A stretch of DNA of 64,000 nt from Ophiura sarsii (lineage: Eukaryota > Echinodermata > Ophiuroidea > Amphilepidida > Ophiuridae), in NCBI GenBank assembly GCA_035610835.1, contig CM069454.1, positions 68,334,291 to 68,398,290 of the forward strand, in the 5' to 3' direction. Shown one piece after another: positions 12,301 to 25,900 of the stretch; the stretch's first letter is position 1; every line of letters begins with the position of its first letter. The position numbers and the translations under genes were made by a program. Below the pieces are notes generated by a model that saw only the letters and a list, made by a program, of their open reading frames with translations, did not search any database and was not told the DNA's origin.

Positions 12301-15300
12301 TTGTCATTGTCTCTTTTCTTTATCCATCTCCCACCAAAGAAGTTTTTCTAACTAAAGATCCCTACCCCTCAACCGAAACCGAACCATCCACCTTCTCACC
12401 CTTCCCTCCAGATCAACTTACCCTCCAAATGCAATGATAAACCGTTTGACTTGTCTCTTCTCTTCTTTCCCCATATCACTTCCACCGTAGATGAGGAAGT
12501 TCTTCTCATTGAAGAAGTCTGGTAGTTCTGGGATGGCGCTATTTTTGGTTTCAGAGTTCTCTTTGTCAGACGTCTCCTCATCAGTGGAGTCATCATATTC
12601 GGCATCTTTTGCTGGTTTACCTTGAATCCTGCGAGAAATATTGACCATGATACAGGTTATTCATGAAGACAAGCGGAACGGTCAACAATGGGGATTAACA
12701 GCCACTCTGTTCTACATTCAATACACATAAAATGGATGCATTTTCATGTTTTGAAAAAGTATTCCTGACAAGAGTAATCCATAACACAGATAACCTTTAT
12801 TCGTTTAGGTTCAGTAAACTATGGGAATCAAAACTTGATAGAACCATCGATATCAATTCCTTTGGGCATGTGTTGAAAGAATCCCGGCTCAATGATATGG
12901 ATATTTAATTCACACCACAAATGTGAAGGGTCATGATTTCACTACATGACGTATATGTAGTTGATATCTTTTTGACAAAGGCAATAGACTTTAGGGTATT
13001 GACACAGTCAATGTCAACAACACTTATGGATATTGTTTGTATGTCTGTGGTATTGTTTGTATGTCTGTGGAATACAATGGAGACAAAATACTACTATTAA
13101 TTCTTGTGTAATTCTGTACACTCTCAATGCATTTGTTCCGATTGTTTTCCTACATCATTCAACCTCCATTTAGGAGTTCCAAAAATGTTTTGTGTCTTTT
13201 TATACATTTAGGATCCTTTTCATCTGGGAACCGTAACTTTTGTGTCTTTGCTTTTGTGTGATACTATCTTGATGGCGCTGATGTAGAAGCTGTCTATCGT
13301 CTGCTTAGGTATAGACTTGCATCAAGTCTGTCAGACACAAACAACAATGGTACGTGTATATTTAAAGGGAAGTGACAAACTGAGCTTAAAATGTATAATA
13401 CAACAATTAAACATGATTTTAAATAATATTTAGGATGGTAAAAACCCTGCAGCACGTAAGGTTTTTATGATATTTTTCAAAACTACACAATTTTCAGGAT
13501 TTTTACCAACAATTCTGTGTAAACAAAGTCTATACCTAAGCAGACGACAAACAGCGCTACAGCGCCATTTAGATATGATCACGCAAAAGTTAAATTTCCC
13601 GGATGAGCTCATTAAAATAGACTAGAGAATGGGACCTGTCATTTACGTATGTACAGTACAGGAGTTTCCTATCCCCAAATGACTAGTAACCCTGGACCTC
13701 GCCCTGGCAAATACCTTCTCAGTTCATCCTCAGTATCCCCACCAGATGATGAATCATCATCAACACGCCGTTTTACGGTTGTCTTGGCAACTCGAGGGCT
13801 TCCATTATTGCTATCCTCGTCTGTAGAGCTCCCATAATCATCTTTGGGGACAGGTTTTTTCATCGGTGATTTACCCTACAAATAAAATGTCAATCATCAC
13901 ATTAAGGGTCAAGGATTACTTTGCCATTTTTGTATAAAGAGCAAATGGGAATAATAGCCCAACAAACATTAACTAGGTTAATGAATGATGAGAAATCAAA
14001 CAGTGACTCTACAAAGAGCTCTGATGGCCCAATCAATTGGTTCACTACTGTCAAACAGTGACTCTACAAAGAGCTCTGATGGACCAATCAATTGGTTCAC
14101 TTCTGTCAAACAGTGACTCTACAAAGAGCTCTGATGGGCCAATCAATTGGTTTACTACTGCTCTGAGACAAGCTCTCAAATTCCAATCACATCACCAGAA
14201 CACATCAGTTTTCACTGAATTTTCTGATTGCATTCGTTTTGTCCATTTAGGTTTGAGACCTTGATATCTTTAGATATCTGAGTAAAGTTCTTTCCAATTC
14301 AGGGTAAAGGTCTCCCCATACTCCACCAACGCTGCAACGCTGAGCGCAAGTGTTGTCACGCTACGCTTGTCACAAAATGTACCAACGCTCTGCCTCTCAT
14401 CGGGAATCTACGCTGAACGCTAGCGTTGGTCAACGCTCGACCAAATCAGCGAATGCGTCAACGCTGTGGGCGGGGCCTATGGTGTTCTGGGGAACAGACG
14501 ACCAAACTACCTCACAAAACGCCGTAAATTTGTATTTCTAGCACATCACAGGCATCAACATCGCAACAAACTTGCTTAGGCCTACTGTATCATTCCATCA
14601 GCAAAAATAGCCTGATTTGCCTGTGGTTTGCCTATTTCGGCTGTATTTTCATGAATGGGAGCTCAAGAAAAAATATGTGATGTCAAAAGTCCAGCAAAGT
14701 GTCCTGCTTGCTGATTGGTCCGTGGACAGCGTCAACGCTACAAAGTTGACCTGAATTCAACTTCAGCGTTGGCCCGAGCGTTCGCCGCTTTCACCCAAAG
14801 CGTAGGCTGATCGAATTATCGGAAAACGCTTTCCCGATCGAGCGTTGTTTTGGTTTTGTAATGGGCACTAATACGCATGTGTCAGAGCACAAGCGTTGCA
14901 GCGTTGGTGGAGTATGGGGAGGCCTTAAGGCTGAAGGAATGATATACGCGAGGTACTTGACATCTGACCTACAAAAGAGTTTAAATATGGCTACCTTGAT
15001 TTGAGACCCTTGTTTCCCCTTCCCTGGCGATGGTCTGCTCTCTGAATACTGGGTTTTCTGTTTGGATGGTTCCCATTCTTCCTCCTCCTCCTCTGATTCA
15101 CTTTCCTCTTCGCTGGAACTTTCATTGGAGGTGAGTTTGTAACTATGGATAGATTAAAGCCATTGTAAACATAGGAAGGAAGAGAGTTAGCCATTTGGCA
15201 TCTTAATCAGTTACAATTAGGCGAGAAATATTCACTTTTTATTTCTTTGTGCGCAAAAGTAATCCAAAAGTGCTCGCGTGATGGCTGCACGCACACTTTT

Positions 15301-16917
15301 TTGTGTCGGATGCACGCATCATGCCTATGATGCATATTCACGCGCTACCGTCCTTCTGTATTCATTCGCTGCTGTAAGGAGGCTTTACCAATTTGGAACT
15401 GATCAAACTATAGCATTAAAGGTGGATGTTCCGATCACTTTAGGTTTTTTTGCCCAAAGAAACCCCATATTTTCCTCATTATTTCTTTAAAATGTTTAGC
15501 GCAAGATATATTCCCTTTAGACGTTATAGACGTTATAGGCCAAACTGCAGTGGATCACTGCCAAAGGTGGTAACCACTCGGCTAGTTTGTGTACTACTCA
15601 ATGGGCAAATTTCATGACACCTTGTGTTTCTAAAATGAGAACCGTTGGAGTTACGCAGCTCAAACTTTGGAATACAAATATTTTAAGGATGTATGACCAT
15701 TCATGTAGAATAGAAAACATCAAGTTGAAAATACGGCTAGCAATCGGAACACCTATATATATCTATCTATATCTATATACAGTTAAGCCCACAATTATTC
15801 ATACCCCTTGAAAAATATGAGTTGTTTGCGTTTTTCTCATATCTAGCCAGCTGGAGTGGTGGAACTTTCGCTTTACACTAAAGACAATTAGTTTGCAAGT
15901 ACAAATCAATATATTTGGGCTTGACATTTTTTTGCATAACAATAGAATTGAACAAGAATTGTGTTTTTATGCCTGTCCAAAATTATTCATACCCCATGCC
16001 AAGTCTCAGGATTGAGGCCACTTTTTGTGATAATACACATGTTTTTGACATTCCAAACATTCTTTATATTGTGTGATAGGCTTTTATATTGTTATGCAAT
16101 TATTCCATGAGGTGTAATTGCTCATTTTAAATGATTGGAATTGATGAAAATGTAAATATTTTAATAGTTCAAAAACCATGCGGTTTAAAATTATGACATG
16201 ATTTTGACCGTCAGTGTGATCAACAACATATTCAGGGTGCGTGTAGGCAACTCTCTTTCAAATTCAAGGACTTTTCAAGGACCAATAGTTCATATTTCAA
16301 GTACCCTAAGCAAGCCTTTTGTTAAGTCAAGATGGACCAGGAGCCGAATATCTGGAAAAAGCGGCTCCTGGTCCTCAAATTTTGGAGAGGACCAGGAGCC
16401 GCTTTTCCAAGACCAGGAGCCAAGCCTTGAAATAAGCGGAAAATGACCAGGAGCAATTGTTTTTTGAAAACTTCCCCTGGTTCACGGGAATTTTTAAAAA
16501 GTGAACAATTACAACTAAAATGCACTTTTACATTGTGGATACTTACTGAGTTATAGGCATTTAAACATTTCCTTTAACATAGGCTTTCAATTGAAAAAAG
16601 AAACTTTAAATCCAAATATATCCCTTACCCCAAAGTTTTGAACCACGAATTTGATACGCCCTGAAAGGATAGTTGATTAGACATTTTTAGTTTTTTTTAA
16701 AAATCACCCCCACCCCCCCCCCCCCCCCCCCCCCCTCCCCACCAGAAATATCCCATACCCTAACATTTGTAAACCGTAAAGGTGATATGACCTGATAGTT
16801 AAGTTGATTAGAAACAGTTTCAGTTTTTGGAAGAACCCCCTCCCCCACCCCACCCCCTCCCATCTCTTCCCCTCCATATGCATAACCAATGCACCATCCC
16901 CTCCTAGGCTACCTCTA

Positions 16918-16954
<37 letters not shown>

Positions 16955-19900
16955 TATCGCTATTCCCTCACTACCCTATCTTCAAGAAAACCAAGTTATG
17001 TCCCAATTAGTTGTTGTTTTTATATCACTGTAGTGTATAATCAGGGATTAGTAATAACATCTCTCTGGTATAATATATTAAAATACCTTCTTTAAATTTA
17101 CTAAATTTAACCACTCCCCTGGTCCCTCCTACCTATCCCCTCCCTCCCACTATCACCATCTCCTCCCTCCCCTTATCCCATTCCCCTCCCTCCTCTATCC
17201 AGACTTTCTCCTATTCTCCTCCCTACCACCGTCCACCCTTCCTCCCCATCACTCTCCCCTATTAATCATGCCTGATATGCATTATTTATTTACAGATACT
17301 CATTTGCATATGAAAGAAATATTTTTGTTGACCTGTTCATGACCTAGGGAAAGGGACATTTTCAGCCAGCACGCACGTGCTCATTAACACGTTACATGCT
17401 ATATGCTTACTTCACAACTTATTGGCTGGGCTTGATTTAACCAGTGGTTTAACACTATTTATCAACAATTTATCTTAAAAAGAGTATTTAATCCACAATT
17501 AATAACTGATAACTTTCAATGAATAAATAAAGATGAAAGAGTAATAGTATGGAAAATAAAATGAGTAAAAACGTAACTTGAAAACTTGGAAAAATTTATT
17601 TGAGGTGCTCAGCATTCGAAGGGTTTACTATTAAATATTAGTTATGGCACTGCGACTGCCGCAAGGTAATGTTGGAAAAATGAATGGTAAAATCGGAATA
17701 TATATGGGCTAGGTATGGCTTCGGCACATTTGTTTTTTTCAAGGACTTTCACCAGACTTTCAGGACTTTTCATAAAATCCAAGGACTTTCAAGGCCTTGA
17801 AAAAGGAATTTCATTTTCAAGGACTTTCAAGGACTTTTTTGGCTTTTCAAGGATCTAAATAGGTTCGTAGATGTACATTGTAGTAAGAAAGTTGGAATTC
17901 GGTAAAGGTTGAATTAGAGGCAATGGGAAAGTGCTGCTGCCATGGCGAATAAGGGTATTTCCAACTAGAGAACTTGATTGTAAAACATACACCCATGTGC
18001 ATATGCACCTTAAAAACATGTTATTATATTATTTAAATGAGCACCGTATCAATATGGGTTGATCAAACATGCATTTACATGTCAATAATGAAATCTGATC
18101 AAACAATGAATAATGAATAATAAAAAAGTCGCCTCATCACTATGAAAAAAATAAGTAACGGGAAACTGACTTTCATGAGCCTTTTTGCAACTTTGAAAAT
18201 GTTCCAAAAATTGAACCAAAAATATATGTGACCGTCTGACCCTATACCTGAGAGGTCTTTGAATAGCATGGATGGTATTTTAGAAAATAATCCCCCACTG
18301 ACAGCACTTAAAAGGTCTTTCCACCAGTAAAACGGTGGAGGGGGGGGGGTGGGGGGGGGGGGGGGGGGGAGGGGTTGTTGCCTTACTAACCTTTTCCATG
18401 GTAACGCCACCTTCTTCCTATGACAATCCAGAATCCACTGTTTCTTGACAATTTTGCCTTTCCCTTCCACTTGATTGTACTTTGGTGTGTTGGCAAATGC
18501 ACAGCTACAAAGATACAGAGACAATACACATTGATATAAGAGGGGAGGTGCACTCGTATACAACAGAGGGTGTTGGCAAATGCACAGCTACAAAGATACA
18601 GAGACAATACATCAATACATATTGATATAAGAGGGTAGGGGTGCACTCGTATACAAAAGAGGGTACAGAGACAATACATCAACACACATTGATATAAGAG
18701 GGGAGGGGTGCACTCATATACAACAGAGGGTGTCATGTGCATGTATGGACTTTTGAATGGAACCTTACTGTGCCTACCTTTGGATTTCTTATGGATCCTA
18801 CTATAATACAGCTTCAATGTTAACAGTAACTCCACATTCGCAATAATGGGTGATCAATATTCACCCCCGATGGGTGGTGGAATTTACTATTTTAGTTGTT
18901 CCACATTACATTCCTTACCTCCAGACCTTAAATCTGCATTATTTTTAGCCCATATCTCACCCAATTTATAGATGAGGAGACCGTTGTTTACATTTAGGAC
19001 GCCCTCTGTTGATTTGAGACAAAACACACCGGGCAAGAGTTCCTATAGTTTACATAGGCCAGATCAGGTTTTCTAACTAGATTGTGGTGTCACAGCAAAT
19101 TGTTATCAAAACTGTCTTTAAACTTGCTTAGGAATGCTATAAGCTATCGCATTTCACAAAACAAAAAAAAATAAATGAGTTTTACAATTCATTAGAAAGA
19201 AATTTCATGTTGTCTTCATTAACTTTACTGTATATTCTGCCTGGCGGGAATCAACAGAGGGTGTCCCATTTGTAAATACTTGCTGCACCGGTCACACCAT
19301 CTATACTGCAATCCTGTATGGATTCTGAAATTCACTTAACTCATACGGGTTGTTTGTAGTAATAAAGCTAACAGGGCAAACATATGACAAATAATCACAC
19401 ACAAAATGGGGTATGCCACTGCCGGAGTCCGGGTGATTGTACATCACACTAAGGGGATCACTCGCAAAATAACTTTTCTGATCCTATATGTACCTTTGCG
19501 TGATTGCGCAATAAGATTGGCAACTGGGGAATGAGGGCCACCAGTGCGGTACTTCTGTTGGCTTTAGCATGGTTAGGGTTAATGATCCCACCTATCCATC
19601 ACATGAATTACAAAAGATGAGTGCATCCTTGTACAAGACGTGGCTTGAATTTGATTAACCCCCGGCCATCTCTACCTCTTATCCAGGAGTTTTCACACAT
19701 GGATTCTGAAATTCATCAATAATCTGCCATCACACACTTACATAAGATGAGTGCATCCTGGTCCCCAGTCTGGCTTGTATTTAGCCCCCATCTCCACTGC
19801 CTTATCCCGTAACTCCGCCCGGAATGGATTCTGGAAGCCACTCATCACAAATGTCACGCCTTCCAGAAGTTTCTTAAATGAAACGGATGACTGCTTTGGA

Positions 19901-22900
19901 GCTTCTGCTTCAGCTGTTACGACATAAACCGATTTGACAGTATACTTTCAATGGATATATATGCAAACAAAACACACTAGCCTTTAACATAATGTGTTAG
20001 TAATTGTTATTTTTTACTTGGGTCCCATTCATTCTGACTGACCCTGTAATGTAATGTGTATGATGACATTGATTATTAGATTAATTAACCTAACCCATTT
20101 GCTGGTTTGTAACATTAAAACTAACAAAGGAAAACATGGGAGCAATAATTACAAACAAAAATGGTGTATGACGCCCGGGATCGAACCCAAACTGCCATGG
20201 CCGGTGTCCAGGTGATCTTGGGGGTCACGCTCCCAAAATAACTTTTCGGAGCCTATATGTATCTTTGCGTGATCACACTATGGGGAATGGGGGTTCACCG
20301 GCGCAGTGCTTCTGTTGGATTTTGTTATATGTGTCAGCGTTAGGTTTAAGCTTACATCTGCGCTTCTTGACTGGTGGTTGCTTAGCAACAGACTGATCTC
20401 TTTTATCCTCTTCCCTTCCTCTTCCCGCTCCATCCGTCTTATGTTTTTCCCGAATCTTTTCTGGAGCATCATCTGATAATCTTCTCTTCTGTGACGGCTA
20501 TATGTTAGTAAATAAATAATAAGACATTATAATCAGTGGGGTGGCACTTACATTGAGAGTGCATGTGTGGTGCTTAATTATAAGACCCCTTTTCACGCCT
20601 ATTTTTCAGTTCTCTAGGGTATACTTTCACACCTGCTCACTATGGTCCAGAGTTCAGCCTATCGGACCCAAACTATTTTGAGTGCTGTTAGAGACTACAC
20701 TACATACTGACCTGTTTACTTGTCTTTGATGCTTCTATAGAAGCGGTGGCTAAATTAGATGCGGCCCTAACTGTTAGCCCTAGACACTACATACTGACCT
20801 GTTTACTTGTCTTTGATGCTTCTATAGAAGCAGCAGCTAAATTAGATGCAGCCCTAACTGTTAGCCCTAGACACTACATACTGACCTGTTTACTTGTCTT
20901 TGATGCTTCTATAGAAGCGGCAGCTAAATTAGATGCGGCCCTCACTGCAGCTGCTCCTGTATTCATAACATAATAATATAAACATAGGGTGAAGCGATGA
21001 AAAAACACATGTACTACGAGCGGAAGGAGTTTTCAAGTTGCGCTATAATAATAATTCAATAGTCTCGCTCTCTCCTATAGGCATGTTGTTGCAACAAATA
21101 ATACCTATTTCACCAGTCTCCTGTTGTCCGATTGAAATCCCAAACAGTTGATCCAAGTAGATATCACTCAGTCAGCCGTTCTTCAGAGTCAATGCTATTT
21201 TCATAACCACAAATTTTACAAAAGAAATGTTTTGAAAAAAGAAGAACATTTCAAACACTGAACATTTTAAGATTATTTTGTACAATTTTAAAATGTTTCT
21301 CTTGGACTCGGATAAAGTGCCTTAGATTATTAACTTTGGCACTTAAAAAGGCTAAAATCTACCAGCCACCAACATACAAGGCTTTGCCCCCTAAACCCTT
21401 CTTGAGGCACTAAAGCATCCCCTACTACTCATATAAAAAAAAAATCCTCAAAAAAAATTTTCAAAACCATTTTTCAATCACTAATTTTTCAGCTATTTTG
21501 TGGTACATTCATACGGTGTTACATATCAACGGAAAGCTAATGTGTTCCTCTTTCCAACACTATCCCATCTGTAGCAATCACTTGTTTTAGTGCTCGGCCA
21601 CTTGCATGAGAATGTATCTTAATCAAATGTGCCAAATACATCATTATTTTGAGCTTAAAAGAACAACTTTGTATTCTGTTCAATGAAGTGTTACATAACA
21701 CACAAGGTTGTAGCTACGGAGGGCGGGCCTGTCCGAGACTAGTAATTTGTGCCTGGCACTCACAGTCAATGAAAGCCCTCCTGCCCGGCACTAATTCACC
21801 ACAAAATTATAGTAAATATGCTTTAACAAATTTCGTATCATAACTACGGTACGAAATGAATACCCGTCGTAAATGTCTATCTCACAATTTGTTACATAAA
21901 CAACTACAAGTCTACATAAACAACTACAAGTCTATTTCACAATTTGTTACACAAACAACTACAATGCAGAGTGATGCTATATTGACTTTTGAGGAAAAAA
22001 AGTGATGATTTTTCAAATTGAGATAGTTACTGAGCACTGAAACAAGTGATTGCTACAGATTTGGTATCATTGCAAAGATTAACATATCAAATATAGAAAA
22101 AATTGAAAAAAGTCTGAATCGTTGTTGACGGGATTAGTTCAAAGAATGATACCTACATGTAACACAAAAAGTCTCTGACAAGTTGCTTTTATGTTAGCTA
22201 ATTTTAAAGCAGTAATCAGAATCAAAAGTCTTTAAAGATATACACTGACAAATTTACTCCCCCACACTATTGTAACGCACTATCCGAGGCGTTCCTATAT
22301 GGATTACAACTTAAGTTACCAACCAGTTGTGTACAGCAGTAATCATGGTTCATTGGTCGTGATTTGTTATCTTCATCATGCCTTACTTATTGTTAATGTG
22401 GTGATTATAATCATACTCAATCATTTATCATCCTTATGGAAGAATCCTCGCAAAACAACACCAAAAGATATAGTAAGCATGTCACCTTTTACCTATCGCA
22501 GCTCGTCCCCACACTGTCATACCTAAATACTGCCCTCTATACTACTCGGCTTAAAGGGACCCGTTACAATAAACACATCATTCCTCAAAATTGAGTAGAT
22601 ACTTTTTAAATTATGATGCTTTTAGTAACGACACCTAAGGGTACAAATGAATGGTGAGCTGTAATTCATTTCACACAAACTGTCACTGCTGAGCACACAT
22701 TAGGCAATGACATCCCATTGAAAATCATTCTACTGCAACTTTGTGTCGGTTATGAATGCGGTGTCTTATGGAGGGATTTTCTTTGTTTGATACAGATTGT
22801 TGATTTTTAATTAGCTAACATAAAATCCCCTGGTCAGGAACTTGTCATGTTAAGTGTATGTTTCTCTATCTTGTATGAGTGTTTTTTCCAGTGTCTACCT

Positions 22901-25900
22901 GTCAGCGGTGGTGTCTCTTTGTCCTTTTCAGCTCGGTTCTTGAAGTAACTGCCTGGTGTAATGCTACTACTTTGTGCTGTATCCTTTAATTTGAAATGAC
23001 CAAGCTTGGAAGTACTACCCTGATAATGATAAAGTATAGTATAGGATTAGACACTGTAAAGTGTTCTTGTGTAAGACTCAGCAATTGACACACGTCACAT
23101 GGACATCTGTGATGAACAACATGTATGCTTGCCTTACCACTCTGATTGGTTCCCTATATTTTGTGAGTTTTCAAGCATGTGCAGTAAACTGACCTGAGTG
23201 TGCCGGCATGTGTGGGACTGTGGCCAGGAGGACTGACCGAAGTGTGCCAGCATGTGTGGGACTGTGGCCAGAAGGACTGACCGGAGTGTGCCGGCATGTG
23301 TGGGACTGTGGCCAGGAGGACTGACCGGAGTGTGACAGCATGTGTGGGACTGTGGCCAGAAGGACTGACCGGAGTGTGCTGGGGTGTGTGGGACTGTGGC
23401 CAGGAGGACTGACTGGAGTGTGCCAGCATGTGTGGGACTGTGGTCAGGAGGACTGACCGGAGTGTGCCAGCATGTGTGGGACTGTGGCCAGGAGGAACAT
23501 GTGCTGTAGGTCATTTCACGAGGTATATTTCTCAAAAAGTTTAAAATATGATGTGTGCATAATCCATGCCATAAGCCTTTGAGAAGTATGGTGAACTCTG
23601 CACACTTGACTGCACATTCATTGTATTTCCTGGGTTTTACCCAAACTAAAGTACGCCTACACCTATTGTATCATAGAACTACGCCCTCCTATTGGGCCAG
23701 CCATAATTCAAAAGGGCTAATTGTATGCACTTGTTTTCAATAATCACATTCACTGACATGGTAACTAAACATATTTTAACAAAGCCAAGGCTAGGGATTG
23801 AAAGAAAAAAAGAATCAAATCATCCAGGAAAAGGCTAGATTTCCCATCCATTTCTTACGGAAATCTTCATTTAAGAAAAGCAACATTTCCTTCAAATGAC
23901 AAAATTTCCAAGGAACAAGATTCCCCAATTCCCATTATTTTCGAAGCCTGACATTTGTTGGTGCGATAGACAGACAAACAATGGCAGTGAGGGCAGGTGT
24001 CTCTAATCTGTTTCTATGAATGATGGCAACTCACCTCAGCTTTAGGACTAGTCTCTTCCCCAGGCACCGGTGGCGAATGGAATTTAATGAATGACAAACC
24101 ATAGGTGTTGTGCTGTAAAGAAGAAAAACAAACAGGCCCAAAATGTAATTTAATTCGTAAAAACGATAATGATAAAATGTATTTTATAGAGCCTGGAATG
24201 TGAGCCCTATTGAGTCCAAGATGCCTCTAAGATGTCAAGCTTGCATGCAGACAGGCTTTAATAGTTTCATGCTCAATGATTACAGGTAAACACACTAATA
24301 AGTGATTCCACATTGGCCTCTTAGGCGGCAACAAATACCCAGGTAAACACACTAATAAGTGATTCCACATTGGCCTCTTAGGCGGCAACAAATACCCAAC
24401 TCCCCCTGTTCTATGGGCAAATGATGAAACTTACTCCAATTTCTTTATGACAACGTCTTTTTTTAGCCTAAAGAGCATAATAATGTACCGTAACTTCTGT
24501 GCTATAAGTCATGGGGGTATAAGCTACAGTATGACTCAAGTCTATTCGTATAATCCACATCGCTAACCCAACACTTAAGCCATCAGCCAACAATTACTTT
24601 GAGTGCATGTCAACATTTCTGTTGGGCAGTGCCTTTAATGTGGCCATGTATTGTAAACAGTCATGATCAGCCACATTGGCCTTGCGGGGTTCAGAAAATG
24701 TGTATACATTGTAAGCTACGGATTATAGCACAGAAATTATGGTACACTGAATCCTTCTCAGCTTTACTACACACATACACAACCTCCTAAAGGATGCTCA
24801 ATATAAAAAGACTGAATATAATGTGTGCACCAATCACATAGTTTCATGTTGCTGGGTACAAATGCACAGGCTCAATTTTCGTGGAATTCCACAAAATGCC
24901 ACACGCTTTTTTTGCCAGGTCGGCCATTTTGAAATTTTAAAGATGGTGGCAATATAGAGGGACGCACGGACCCAGCCTACAGCAATAATTCCTGTATACC
25001 TTATTAAATGGCTGACTGCAAACAATCTTCACTCGATCCCACTTCTTATTTTCCACGGCTTTGGACAGCTTCTCCGCACCAAACATTCGCACACGGTTAA
25101 GGTTCTGGCTGTTCTTGGATTCCACAGGAGACATAAAGGATGAGGTCACTAGTATCACCTACATGTATGAATAGTGAAATAAAGAATCATCCAAGACGTG
25201 TCACGGGAGTCACCACTGTAACCTATACAATCATTACGAGAATCTTAACTTACTTTGAATAAATTTGAGCTGTAGTCTTTCAATTATTTATTGACCTATA
25301 AGTAGTAGAGCCAAGTCTTCCCTAATAAGTTGAGAACAATTTCCCTAAAAATGCTGATTTTTAAAATTTTGACAAAAATATCACTTTCTTAAAAATCTGC
25401 TGTCAACCTAGCTAAATCAGTTTTGAGTAAAAATTGCCAAATAACACCAAAATCATCTATAAAAGACACTTCTCTAGGAATGGTGGGTTTTTAACATAAG
25501 CATTTTTAGTTTTTACATTTTTGACCAAAAAAGCATTTTTAGGGGTCTTCTGTCTCTGTTAGCTTTCCCACCAGGAGGAGTCCAGAAAATGAGACAGGAG
25601 ATAGGCTGGATGGTTGTTTGGCTGGATGGTTATGGGGAGCGTGTTGGCTGGATGGTTGTTTGGCTGGATGGTTATGGGGAGCGTGTAGGCTGGATGGTTG
25701 TTTGGCTGGATGGTTATGGGGAGCGTGTAGGCTGGATGGTTGTTTGGCTGGATGGTTATGGGGAGCGTGTAGGCTGGATGGTTGTTTGGCTGGATGGTTA
25801 TGGGGAGCGTGTTGGCTGGATGGTTGTTTGGCTGGATGGTTATGGGGAGCGTGTAGGCTGGATGGTTGTTTGGCTGGATGGTTATGGGGAGCGTGTAGGC

